This document shows, one piece after another, positions 49,284 through 57,796 of a DNA stretch of 64,000 nt. The notes below the pieces were generated by a model, which saw only the letters and a list, made by a program, of their open reading frames with translations, was not told where the DNA came from and made no database searches. The stretch comes from Rhodanobacter sp. PCA2. Lineage in GTDB: Bacteria; Pseudomonadota; Gammaproteobacteria; Xanthomonadales; Rhodanobacteraceae. The translations under genes were made by a program, and so were the position numbers. The stretch lies in assembly GCF_013620825.1 (NCBI RefSeq), contig NZ_NJIC01000036.1, positions 1 through 64,000 of the forward strand, given 5' to 3'. Each line of letters begins with the position of its first letter. Within the stretch, counting starts at the first letter, position 1.

Positions 49284-50568
49284 GCATTACGACGTCCTCG
49301 TGGCAGGCGCCGGGCCGGCCGGCCTGGCCGCGGCGCAGGCCGCGGTATCGCATGGCGCGCGGGTCGGCCTGCTCGACATGCAGGCGCGCCCCGGTGGACA
49401 GGTCTGGCGACACGACGTGCGCCTGCCCGCGGCGCCGGCCGCGCGGCAAGCCATCGAAGCCCTGCAAGGCGTCAAGCTGCTGGCGCGCCACAGCGTGGTC
49501 ACTGCCGAACCATCGGCGCTGCGCGTGGAAACGCCGACAGGTTCGGACTTGCTTTCGTTCGGCTCGCTGGTGCTCGCCACCGGCGCGCGCGAACTGCTAC
49601 TGCCGTTCCCCGGCTGGACGCTGCCCGGCGTGACCGGCGCCGGCGGCCTGCAGGCGCTGGCCAAGCAGGGCTGGCCGGTGGCCGGCAAGCGCGTCGTGAT
49701 CGGCGGCAGCGGACCGCTGCTGCTGGCGGCGGCGGATACGCTGCGCAAGCACGGCGCGCACGTGCTGGGCATGCACGAGCAGGCTTCCGCCGCCACGGTG
49801 CGCTCCTTCGCATGGCAGCTGCGCCGGTGGCCCGCCCGTGCCGCGCAGGCAGCCGGCCTGCGCCTGCGTCTCGCCGGCGTGCCGTACCGCTGCGGTTCCT
49901 TCGTGCGCGAAGCGATCGGCGGCGACGCCGTGCGCGGCGCCGTCATCGAAACGCCGCACGGCACGCGGCAGGTCGAATGCGACCTGCTGGCCGTGGGCTA
50001 CGGGCTGGTGCCCAACACCGAGCTGGCCGCGTTGCTGGGTTGCGCGCTCGACGAAGCGGACGCCCATCCGCGCGTGCGGGTCGACGCGCTGCTGCGCACC
50101 AGCGTGGCGAACATCCATGCCGCCGGCGAAGCCTGCGGCATCGGCGGCCTCGCGGTCGCGCGCATCGAAGGCGCGATGGCCGGCCACATGGCGGCCGGCG
50201 ATGTCGCGGCCGCCAGCGCACTGCTGCCGCGGCGCGACCGCGAACGGCGCTTCGGCGCCCTGCTCGCCCGGCATTTCACGCTGGACCCACGCCTGCGCGA
50301 GCTGGCCGACGAGCGCACCCTGGTCTGCCGCTGCGAGGACGTCGCGCTCGGCGCGCTGGCCGGCTACGACGACGCCCGCGCCGCCAAGCTCGCCACCCGC
50401 TGCGGCATGGGTGCCTGCCAGGGCCGCATCTGCGGCACGGCGCTGGCCGAACTGGGCCGCTTTCCACGCGGCGGCGCACGACCGCCGATCTTCCCCGCCC
50501 GCCTGGCCACGCTGGCCGGACTGGCCGACTTTTCCCCTGACGACGCACGACGAGGCAATCGACCATGA
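49276..50568 (+). CDS. FAD/NAD(P)-type oxidoreductase subunit with C-terminal BFD-like [2Fe-2S] domain (HcnB-like)
   Basis: A 430-residue flavoprotein. The FAD fold is YDVLVAGAGPAGLAAAQAAV and the second nucleotide fold is KRVVIGGSGPLLLAAADTLR. The C-terminal bacterioferritin-associated ferredoxin-like domain has Cys351 and Cys353 (LVCRCEDV), Cys376, Cys381 and Cys386 (RCGMGACQGRICG). This combination is typical of the alpha subunit of multi-subunit D-hydroxyproline, octopine or hydrogen-cyanide-type dehydrogenases. It overlaps the deaminase gene at ATGA. Confidence 0.9.
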   Translation: MREHYDVLVAGAGPAGLAAAQAAVSHGARVGLLDMQARPGGQVWRHDVRLPAAPAARQAIEALQGVKLLARHSVVTAEPSALRVETPTGSDLLSFGSLVLATGARELLLPFPGWTLPGVTGAGGLQALAKQGWPVAGKRVVIGGSGPLLLAAADTLRKHGAHVLGMHEQASAATVRSFAWQLRRWPARAAQAAGLRLRLAGVPYRCGSFVREAIGGDAVRGAVIETPHGTRQVECDLLAVGYGLVPNTELAALLGCALDEADAHPRVRVDALLRTSVANIHAAGEACGIGGLAVARIEGAMAGHMAAGDVAAASALLPRRDRERRFGALLARHFTLDPRLRELADERTLVCRCEDVALGALAGYDDARAAKLATRCGMGACQGRICGTALAELGRFPRGGARPPIFPARLATLAGLADFSPDDARRGNRP

Positions 50569-51470
50569 GCAACGCTTCCCTGTGGCACGGCGTGATTCCC
50601 GCCATCACCACCCCGTTCACCGCCGACGGCAAGGTCGACCACGACTTCCTTGCCACCCACGCGCGCACGCTGATCGACAGCGGCTGCAAGGGCATCGTGC
50701 CGCTGGGCTCGCTGGGCGAGGCGGCCACCCTGACGTTCGACGAGAAGCTGGCGATCATCCGCACCCTGGTGAAGGCGCTGGACGGCCGCGCGCCGGTGAT
50801 CCCCGGCATCGCCGCGCTGTCCACCGACGAGGCGGTGCGCCTGGCCCGCGAGGCCAAGGCGGCCGGCGCGGCGGCCCTGATGGTGCTGCCGCCGTACGTC
50901 TACTCCACCGACTGGCGCGAGATGGGCGCGCACCTGCGCGCGGTGATCGCGGCCACCGACCTGCCGTGCATGCTCTACAACAACCCGATCGCCTACAAGA
51001 CCGACTTCTCGCCCGAGCAGATCGCCGAGCTGGCGCATGCCTACCCCAACGTGCAGGCCGTGAAGGAATCCTCCGGCGACGTGCGCCGCTTTGCCGCCCT
51101 GCGTTCGCTGCTTGGTGATCGCCTGGTGCTGCTGGTGGGCATGGACGACGCGATCGTCGAAGGCGTGGCGATGGGCGCGCGCGGCTGGATCGCGGGGCTC
51201 GTCAACGCGTATCCGAAGGAGTCGGTGAAGCTGTTCGAGCTGGCGCGCGACGGCGGCGCCGACGCGGCCGCCGAGCTGTATGCCTGGTTCCTGCCGCTGC
51301 TGCGCCTGGACACCGTGCCGAAGTTCGTGCAGCTGATCAAGCTGGTGCAGGAAAAGGTCGGCCTGGGCAGCGAGCGCGTGCGCGCGCCGCGACTGGTGGT
51401 GGAAGGCGCCGAGCGCGAGGCCGCGCTGCGCGTGATCGACCACGCCATCGCCCACCCGCCGGTGCTCTGA
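50565..51470 (+). CDS. Dihydrodipicolinate synthase family protein, probable pyrroline-4-hydroxy-2-carboxylate deaminase
   Basis: A 301-residue TIM-barrel class I lyase. The Schiff-base lysine is Lys167 in VQAVKESSGDVRR, and Tyr138 sits in MLYNNPIAY. SGCKGIVPLGSLGEAATLTF is the DapA-like phosphate-loop segment. In this context it should convert pyrroline-4-hydroxy-2-carboxylate to 2-oxoglutarate semialdehyde plus ammonia. A true DapA role is unlikely given the operon. One base separates its stop from the next start. Confidence 0.9.
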   Translation: MSNASLWHGVIPAITTPFTADGKVDHDFLATHARTLIDSGCKGIVPLGSLGEAATLTFDEKLAIIRTLVKALDGRAPVIPGIAALSTDEAVRLAREAKAAGAAALMVLPPYVYSTDWREMGAHLRAVIAATDLPCMLYNNPIAYKTDFSPEQIAELAHAYPNVQAVKESSGDVRRFAALRSLLGDRLVLLVGMDDAIVEGVAMGARGWIAGLVNAYPKESVKLFELARDGGADAAAELYAWFLPLLRLDTVPKFVQLIKLVQEKVGLGSERVRAPRLVVEGAEREAALRVIDHAIAHPPVL

Positions 51471-51471
51471 G

Positions 51472-53070
51472 ATGGCTGCGCAACCCCTGCTGATCGCGGG
51501 CGACTGGCGACCGGCCACCGAGCTGGTCGCCAGCTTCCGCGCCGAGAACCCGGCCACCGGCAACGCCATCGGCGCGGAATATCCGGTCAACGGCGCGGCC
51601 GACGTGGAAGCCGCCATCGCCGCCGCCGCCGCGGTGGCGGACGAACTGGCGCGCACGCCGCCGGAACGGATCGCCGCCTTCCTCGAAGCCTACGCGGCCG
51701 GCATCGAACGCGACGCGGAAACGCTGGTCGCGCTCGCCCACGCCGAAACCGCATTGCCTGCGGAAACGCGACTGGCCAAGGTGGAGCTGCCGCGCACCAG
51801 CGGCCAGTTGCGCCAGGCAGCGCGCGCCGTGCGCAACTTCAGCTGGACGCAGCCGGTGATCGACACGGCAGCGGGCTTGCGCAGCCACCATGCACCGCTG
51901 CACAAGCCGGTGCTGGTGTTCGGGCCGAACAACTTCCCGTTCGCCTTCAACGCGATCGCCGGCAGCGATTTCGCCTCGGCGATCGCCGCGCGCAATCCGG
52001 TGATCGCGAAGGCGCATCCCTCGCACCCGGCCACCAGCGAGCGGCTGGCGCAGCTGGCGCACGCCGCGTTGCGCGAAGCCGGCCTGCCCGCGGCTGCGGT
52101 GCAGATGCTCTACCAGTTCGACTCCGCGCTCGGCCTGAAGCTGGCCGGCGATCCGCGACTGGGCGCCATCGGCTTCACCGGCAGCCGCGCCGGCGGGCTG
52201 GCGCTGAAAGCCGCTGCCGATGCCGCCGGCGTGCCGGCCTACGTGGAGTTGTCCAGCGTCAATCCGGTCTTCCTGTTGCCTGGCGCGCTGGCCGAGCGCG
52301 GCGCGGCGCTGGCGCAGGAATTCTTCAGCTCCTGCACGATGGGCAGCGGCCAGTTCTGCACCAATCCCGGCGTCGTGGTGGTACCGCGCAGTGACGACGG
52401 CGACGCCTTCGTCGCTGCCGCCGTGGCGCATTTCGGCAACGCCGCCGCGGGCGTGCTGTTTTCGCGCGGCGTGCTGGAACACCTCCAGCGCAGCGTGGAC
52501 ACCTTGCGCAAGGCGGGCGCCGATCTGCTCGTCGGCGGCGCCGCGGCAGGCCCGGGCCATCGCTACCAGCCGACCTTGCTGCAGGTGGATACCGCGCAAT
52601 TCCTGCGTGCGCCGCAGGCGCTGCAGACCGAAGCCTTCGGCCCGGTCAGCCTGCTGGTGCGCGTCGACGATGCCGCGCAGATGGCTGTGCTGGCGGCGGC
52701 GTTCGAAGGCAACCTCACCGGCACCTTGTACAGCGCCGCCGACGGCAGCGACGCGGCTGCATGGACCGCGGTTGCCGACGCCCTGCGTCCGCGCGTGGGC
52801 CGGCTGATCGGCAACCGCATGCCGACCGGCGTGGCGGTGAGCCCGGCGATGAACCACGGCGGCCCTTATCCCAGCACGGGCCACGCAGGCTTCACCGCGG
52901 TCGGCATGCCGGCGGCGATCCAGCGTTTCACCGCCCTGCACTGCTACGACCACGTGCCGGACGCGCAACTGCCGCCCGAACTGCGCGACCACAACCCCGG
53001 CGGCGTGGCGCGGCAGATCGACGGCCACTGGTGTGTCGACGATGTCGACGCACGGGGCACGACGGCATGA
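51472..53070 (+). CDS. 2-oxoglutarate semialdehyde (2,5-dioxovalerate) dehydrogenase, NADP-type ALDH
   Basis: A 532-residue aldehyde dehydrogenase. Cofactor fold: FGPNNFPFAFNAIAGSDFAS. Lys180 is in NPVIAKAHPSHP, the general base Glu259 in YVELSSVNPVFLLP and the catalytic Cys296 in GSGQFCTNPG. The GQFCTNPG context and length fit the type III 2-oxoglutarate semialdehyde dehydrogenases of hydroxyproline and pentose routes. It oxidises the last intermediate to 2-oxoglutarate for the TCA cycle. It overlaps the M24 peptidase gene by four bases. Confidence 0.92.
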   Translation: MAAQPLLIAGDWRPATELVASFRAENPATGNAIGAEYPVNGAADVEAAIAAAAAVADELARTPPERIAAFLEAYAAGIERDAETLVALAHAETALPAETRLAKVELPRTSGQLRQAARAVRNFSWTQPVIDTAAGLRSHHAPLHKPVLVFGPNNFPFAFNAIAGSDFASAIAARNPVIAKAHPSHPATSERLAQLAHAALREAGLPAAAVQMLYQFDSALGLKLAGDPRLGAIGFTGSRAGGLALKAAADAAGVPAYVELSSVNPVFLLPGALAERGAALAQEFFSSCTMGSGQFCTNPGVVVVPRSDDGDAFVAAAVAHFGNAAAGVLFSRGVLEHLQRSVDTLRKAGADLLVGGAAAGPGHRYQPTLLQVDTAQFLRAPQALQTEAFGPVSLLVRVDDAAQMAVLAAAFEGNLTGTLYSAADGSDAAAWTAVADALRPRVGRLIGNRMPTGVAVSPAMNHGGPYPSTGHAGFTAVGMPAAIQRFTALHCYDHVPDAQLPPELRDHNPGGVARQIDGHWCVDDVDARGTTA

Positions 53071-54275
53071 CGACGGCACGACAGATCGGCGGCCTCGACT
53101 TCGCCCAGGCGCGGGCGATGCTGGCGCCGTGGGCGGCACCGGCGGCGGCCATCGCCGGCGCCGAATACGAACAGCGGCTGGAACGCGCCCGGACCCTGCT
53201 GCGCGAACAGCGCGTCGATGCGCTGCTGATCACCGCCGGCGCCTCGCTGCGCTATTTCAGCGGGATCGGCTGGGGCGCCAGCGAACGGCTGCTCGGCCTG
53301 CTGCTGACGACGCACGGCGAGCCGCTGGTGATCTGTCCCGCGTTCGAAGCCGGCTCGCTGGCCCACGCGCTGCGCATCCCCGCCGGGCTGCGCTACTGGG
53401 AAGAGCACGAAGACCCGCAGGCGCTGGTCGCCGATGCGCTGCGCGAACGCGGCGCCGGCAGCCTCGCGCTCGATCCGGCCGCACCGGGCGTGGTGGCCGA
53501 ACGCCTGCGCGCGGCACTCGGCGGCAAGCCGGTGGTCGACGCCAGCGCCATCGTCGACGGCTGCCGCATGTGCAAGTCGCCGACCGAACTCGCCCTGATG
53601 GAACAGGCCACCGCCATGACGCTGCAGGTGCACCGGCTGGCCGCGGGACTGGTGCACGAAGGCGTCAGCAGTATCGAGCTGACGCGCTTCATCGACGACG
53701 CGCACCGTGCGCTCGGCGCCGACAACGGCTCCACCTTCTGCATCGTGCAGTTCGGCCACGCCACGGCGTATCCGCACGGCATCCCCGGCGAGCAGCGGCT
53801 GGCCGAAAACGAGCTGGTGCTGATCGATACCGGCTGCAGCGTGCAGGGCTACCAATCCGACATCACCCGCACCTACATCTTCGGCACGCCAACGACGGAG
53901 CAGGCGCGCATCTGGGCGCTGGAGCAGGCGGCGCAGCGCGCTGCCTTCGAGGCAGTGCGGCCTGGCGTGACATGCGCCGCCGTGGATGCCGCTGCACGCG
54001 CCATGGTGGAACGCGCCGGGCTCGGCCCCGATTACCGCCTGCCCGGCATCCCGCACCGCACCGGCCACGGCTGCGGCCTGAGCATCCACGAGACGCCTTA
54101 CCTGGTGCGCGGCAACGCCACCGAGCTGCAGCCGGGCATGTGCTGCAGCGACGAACCGATGATCGTGATCCCCGACCGTTTCGGCGTGCGGCTGGAGGAT
54201 CACTTCCATGTCACCGACGACGGCGCCGCCTGGTTCACGCCGCCGTCGCCCGCGATCGACCAGCCATTTGCCTGA
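53067..54275 (+). CDS. M24 family Xaa-Pro peptidase (aminopeptidase P / prolidase-like)
   Basis: A 402-residue pita-bread metalloprotease. All five metal ligands are present: Asp254 (VLIDTG), Asp265 (QSDITRTY), His334 (RTGHGCGL), Glu363 (CSDEPMI) and Glu377 (RLEDHF). The N-terminal creatinase-like domain covers about 1-165. Such enzymes cut bonds next to proline or hydroxyproline. No signal peptide, so it would act on imported peptides. Being translationally coupled to the hydroxyproline operon, its likely job is to free hydroxyproline from peptides. Confidence 0.92.
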   Translation: MTTARQIGGLDFAQARAMLAPWAAPAAAIAGAEYEQRLERARTLLREQRVDALLITAGASLRYFSGIGWGASERLLGLLLTTHGEPLVICPAFEAGSLAHALRIPAGLRYWEEHEDPQALVADALRERGAGSLALDPAAPGVVAERLRAALGGKPVVDASAIVDGCRMCKSPTELALMEQATAMTLQVHRLAAGLVHEGVSSIELTRFIDDAHRALGADNGSTFCIVQFGHATAYPHGIPGEQRLAENELVLIDTGCSVQGYQSDITRTYIFGTPTTEQARIWALEQAAQRAAFEAVRPGVTCAAVDAAARAMVERAGLGPDYRLPGIPHRTGHGCGLSIHETPYLVRGNATELQPGMCCSDEPMIVIPDRFGVRLEDHFHVTDDGAAWFTPPSPAIDQPFA

Positions 54276-54324
54276 GCGGCACACGCCGCCGACCTGCCTG
54301 CGAAAGCCATTGGGGACAACACAC

Positions 54325-56103
54325 ATGGGAAAGCTGTTCGCCACTCTTGGATGCGTCGTCGGCCTGGCCGCCGCCACCGGCACGGTGCACGCGGCCGACG
54401 ATGCCGCCAGCCGCTTCCACGCGATCTACACGCAGGAATGGGCGTGGCGCCAGGCCCAGTTCCAGGGCCAGGACGACGAGGACAGCCAGGGCGCGCCTGC
54501 CGACCACCTGCCCAGGGTCGACGCCGCCACCCAGACCATGCGCGAACGCTACTGGGCCGACGTGCTGAAGCAGCTCGATGCGATCAAGCCGACCGAGCTG
54601 CATGGCGAAGACGCGGTGAACTACGCGGTCTATCGCTTCCAGATCGAGACCCTGCTGGCCGACCAGCGTTTCCGCACCTGGGAAATGCCGTTCAACAGCG
54701 ACTCGGGTTTCTGGAGCGATCTCGGCTTCACCGCGCGCGCCAGCTTCACCACGCTGCAGCAGTACAAGGACTACATCGGCAAGCTGCGCGACATACCGCG
54801 CTACTTCGGCGAGGAAACCGACAACATGCGGCTGGGCCTGGCGCGCGGTTTCAGCCAGCCCAGGATCATCCTGCAGGGACGCACGCAGTCGATCGGCGAC
54901 GTGGCCGACGCGCCCGGCGAAGGCAACCTGTTCTACACCCCGTTCAAACACATGCCGGCGATCATTCCCGCCGACGAGCAGGCGCGCTTGCGCGCCGAGG
55001 CGCTGGCGGCGATCAAGGATGCCGTGGTTCCCGCGTACGCGAAGCTGCTGCGCTTCATGCAGGACGAGTACATCCCCAAGGCGCGCACCGGCATCGCCGC
55101 CGAGGACCTGCCCGACGGCAAGGCGTTCTACCAGTCGCAGATCCGCGAATACACCACGCTGGACATGAGCCCGGACGCCATCCACCAGCTCGGCCTCGAG
55201 CAGATGGCGATCATCCACCGGCAGATGCTGGACACGATGAAGCAGGCCGGCTTCAAGGGCAGCTTCGCCGACTTCCTGCATTTCCTGCGCACCGATCCGC
55301 GCTTCTACGCCAAGACGCCGGACGAGCTGCTCAAGGACGCGGCGTGGATCGCCAAGCAGGTGGACGGCAAGATCGGCGACTACATTGGCCACCTGCCCCG
55401 CCGCCGCTTCGCGATCGAACCGGTGCCGGCCGACCTCGCGCCGATCTACACCGGCGGCCGCGGCGGCCCGGGCATCTACCTGGTCAATACCTACAACCTG
55501 CCCTCGCGCCCGCTGTATTCGCTGCCGGCGCTGACCCTGCACGAGTCCTCGCCGGGCCATGCGCTGCAGATGCCGCTGGCGGCGGAGATGACCGGCCTGC
55601 CGGACTTCCGCCGCTATTCCTACATCTCCGCCTACGGCGAAGGCTGGGCGCTCTACAGCGAATACCTCGGCCAGGAGATGGGCATCTACCACACGCCCTA
55701 CGAGCAGTTCGGCTACCTGAGCTACCAGGCCTGGCGCGCCGCACGTCTGGTGGTGGATACGGGTATCCATCACCTGCACTGGACACGCGAGCAGGCGCAG
55801 GACTACCTGCGCGAAAACACGGCGCTGGCCGATCACGAGATCGAGACCGAGGTGGACCGCTACATCGCCTGGCCGGCGCAGGCGCTGTCCTATTACCTGG
55901 GCGAGATGGCGATACGCCAGGACCGCGAGCGCGCCGAGAAGGCGCTGGGTCCGAAGTTCGACATCCGCGCCTTCCACGACGCGGTGCTGTCCACCGGCTC
56001 GGTGCCGTTGCCGGTGCTGAACCGGCGCATCGACCAATTCATCGCCGACGGCGGCAAGTCGCCCTGGGCCGACGACAAGCACGGCAGCTGCAAATCGCCC
56101 TGA
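54325..56103 (+). CDS. Exported DUF885 family metallopeptidase
   Basis: A 592-residue protein with a signal peptide (LFATLGCVVGLAAATGTVHA, cleavage near residue 23). The metal motif is LTLHESSPGHALQ, an HExxPGH zinc site, with a downstream acidic motif AYGEGWALYSEYLGQEMG. DUF885 proteins are periplasmic or secreted helical peptidases of largely unknown specificity. ATG 54325 after a 49-base gap. Its place directly after the M24 gene and before an amino acid permease suggests it cuts peptides for uptake. A strong hairpin follows. Confidence 0.88.
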   Translation: MGKLFATLGCVVGLAAATGTVHAADDAASRFHAIYTQEWAWRQAQFQGQDDEDSQGAPADHLPRVDAATQTMRERYWADVLKQLDAIKPTELHGEDAVNYAVYRFQIETLLADQRFRTWEMPFNSDSGFWSDLGFTARASFTTLQQYKDYIGKLRDIPRYFGEETDNMRLGLARGFSQPRIILQGRTQSIGDVADAPGEGNLFYTPFKHMPAIIPADEQARLRAEALAAIKDAVVPAYAKLLRFMQDEYIPKARTGIAAEDLPDGKAFYQSQIREYTTLDMSPDAIHQLGLEQMAIIHRQMLDTMKQAGFKGSFADFLHFLRTDPRFYAKTPDELLKDAAWIAKQVDGKIGDYIGHLPRRRFAIEPVPADLAPIYTGGRGGPGIYLVNTYNLPSRPLYSLPALTLHESSPGHALQMPLAAEMTGLPDFRRYSYISAYGEGWALYSEYLGQEMGIYHTPYEQFGYLSYQAWRAARLVVDTGIHHLHWTREQAQDYLRENTALADHEIETEVDRYIAWPAQALSYYLGEMAIRQDRERAEKALGPKFDIRAFHDAVLSTGSVPLPVLNRRIDQFIADGGKSPWADDKHGSCKSP

Positions 56104-56110
56104 CGAAAGC

Positions 56111-56136
56111 GGCGCCGGCCGATGCCGGCCGGCGCC
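56111..56136. terminator. Strong GC hairpin after the DUF885 gene
   Basis: A 10-bp perfect stem GGCGCCGGCC / GGCCGGCGCC with loop GATGCC begins seven bases after the stop. No T run, so it may be an mRNA-stabilising or Rho-linked element rather than a classical terminator; the permease starts 50 bases further on. Confidence 0.4.
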
Positions 56137-56186
56137 AAGTCGACGCTCGCGTCATCACTTTCCACGCCACCGCCGGAGCGCGCCTC

Positions 56187-57755
56187 ATGCCATCGACGGG
56201 AAAATTCCATCGCCAGCTCAGCCTCACCGACCTGACCTTCATCGGGCTGGGCGCGATCTTCGGTTCCGGCTGGCTGTTCTCGGCCAGCCACGTCTCGGCG
56301 ATCGCCGGGCCGGCCGGCATGCTGTCCTGGCTGATCGGCGGCGCCGCCGTGCTGCTACTGGGCATCGTCTATTGCGAGCTGGGCGCCGCGCTGCCCCGCG
56401 CCGGCGGCGTGGTGCGCTACCCGGAGTATTCGCACGGGCTGCTGCTGGGCTCGCTGATGGGCTTCATCACCCTGATCGCGTTTTCCAGCCTGATCGCGAT
56501 CGAGACCGTGGCCTGCCGCCAGTACGCCGCGGCCTGGTTCCCCGCGCTGAGCCGCGATGCGGCGGGTAACCCCACCGTGCTGGGCTGGCTGGTGCAGCTC
56601 GCGGTGCTGACGCTGTTCTTCGCGCTCAACTATTCCAGCGTGAAGACCTTCGCCAAGGCGAACAACCTCATCAGCGTCTTCAAGTTCGTGGTACCGCTGC
56701 TGGTGATCGTGGTGCTGCTGGCGCACTTCCAGCCGGGCAACATGACTGCGCACGGCTTCGCCCCGAACGGCTTCGCCGGGGTGGAAGGCGCGGTTTCGGC
56801 GGGCGGCATCATCTTCGCCTACCTGGGGCTGACGCCGATCATCTCGGTCGCCAGCGAGGTGCGCGACCCGCAGCGCACGATCCCGATCGCGCTGATCCTG
56901 TCGGTGCTGCTGTCCACCGTGATCTACCTGCTGCTGCAGCTGGCGTTCCTGGGCAGCATTCCCCCGCACCTGCTGGACAAGGGCTGGGGCGACACCGGCA
57001 CGCTGTTCTCGCTGCCCTACCACGACATCGCGCTGACGCTGGGCATGGGCTGGCTGGCCACGCTGGTGGTCTGCGACGCGGTGATCTCGCCCAGCGGCAC
57101 CGGCAACATCTACATGAACGCCACGCCCCGGGTGGTCTACGGCTGGGCGCGCAGCGGCTCGTTCTTCAAGGTGTTCACGCGCATCGACGTCAGGTCCGGC
57201 ATTCCGCGCCCCGCGCTGTGGCTGACCTTCGCGCTGTCGATCTTCTGGACATTGCCGTTCCCCTCGTGGCAGGCGCTGATCAGCGTGGTGTCGGCGGCGC
57301 TGGTGCTGAGCTACGCGGTGGCGCCGATCACCGTGGCGGCGCTGCGCCGCAACGCGCCGGAGCTGCCGCGGCCGTTCCGCGTGCGCGCCCTGGGCGTGCT
57401 CGGGCCGGCCTCGTTCGTGATCGCCACGCTGATCGTGTACTGGTCCAGCTGGCAGACGGTGTCGTGGCTGCTGGGGCTGCAGCTCGTGCTGTTCGCGATC
57501 TACGTGCCGTGGAGGCTGTCCTCGCCCGACGGCCGCATGCGGCTGCGCCAGGAGCTGCGCTCGTCGTGGTGGCTGGTGGTCTACTACGCGCTGCTGATCG
57601 CGCTGTCCTGGCTGGGCACGTTCGGCGGCCGCGGCGTCATCGGCCATCCCTGGGATACCGCGGCCGTCGCCGTGGTCGGCGTGGTCATCTACTACTGGGG
57701 CGCCTCCACGGGCCTGCCCGCGCACCTGCTCGACCTGGGCAGCGACGACGACTGA
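56187..57755 (+). CDS. Amino acid permease, APC superfamily
   Basis: A 522-residue inner-membrane carrier with about twelve helices. The first helix has FIGLGAIFGSGWLFSA, the APC unwound glycine motif. GGIIFAYLGLTPIISVASEVRD is the helix 6 region with the acidic residue typical of amino acid/polyamine carriers. The N-terminus resembles YveA/AspT-like acid-amino-acid symporters more than AAT permeases. In context the cargo may be hydroxyproline, proline or short peptide-derived amino acids (inference). ATG 56187. Confidence 0.88.
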   Translation: MPSTGKFHRQLSLTDLTFIGLGAIFGSGWLFSASHVSAIAGPAGMLSWLIGGAAVLLLGIVYCELGAALPRAGGVVRYPEYSHGLLLGSLMGFITLIAFSSLIAIETVACRQYAAAWFPALSRDAAGNPTVLGWLVQLAVLTLFFALNYSSVKTFAKANNLISVFKFVVPLLVIVVLLAHFQPGNMTAHGFAPNGFAGVEGAVSAGGIIFAYLGLTPIISVASEVRDPQRTIPIALILSVLLSTVIYLLLQLAFLGSIPPHLLDKGWGDTGTLFSLPYHDIALTLGMGWLATLVVCDAVISPSGTGNIYMNATPRVVYGWARSGSFFKVFTRIDVRSGIPRPALWLTFALSIFWTLPFPSWQALISVVSAALVLSYAVAPITVAALRRNAPELPRPFRVRALGVLGPASFVIATLIVYWSSWQTVSWLLGLQLVLFAIYVPWRLSSPDGRMRLRQELRSSWWLVVYYALLIALSWLGTFGGRGVIGHPWDTAAVAVVGVVIYYWGASTGLPAHLLDLGSDDD

Positions 57756-57796
57756 GCGCCGCCCGGATTCCGCATGCCTTCCTTCGAGTAGCCACC

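Noticed and set aside
50565-51470. DapA for lysine synthesis
   Set aside because: The gene is embedded by overlapping codons in the hydroxyproline operon, between the dehydrogenase and 2-oxoglutarate semialdehyde dehydrogenase.
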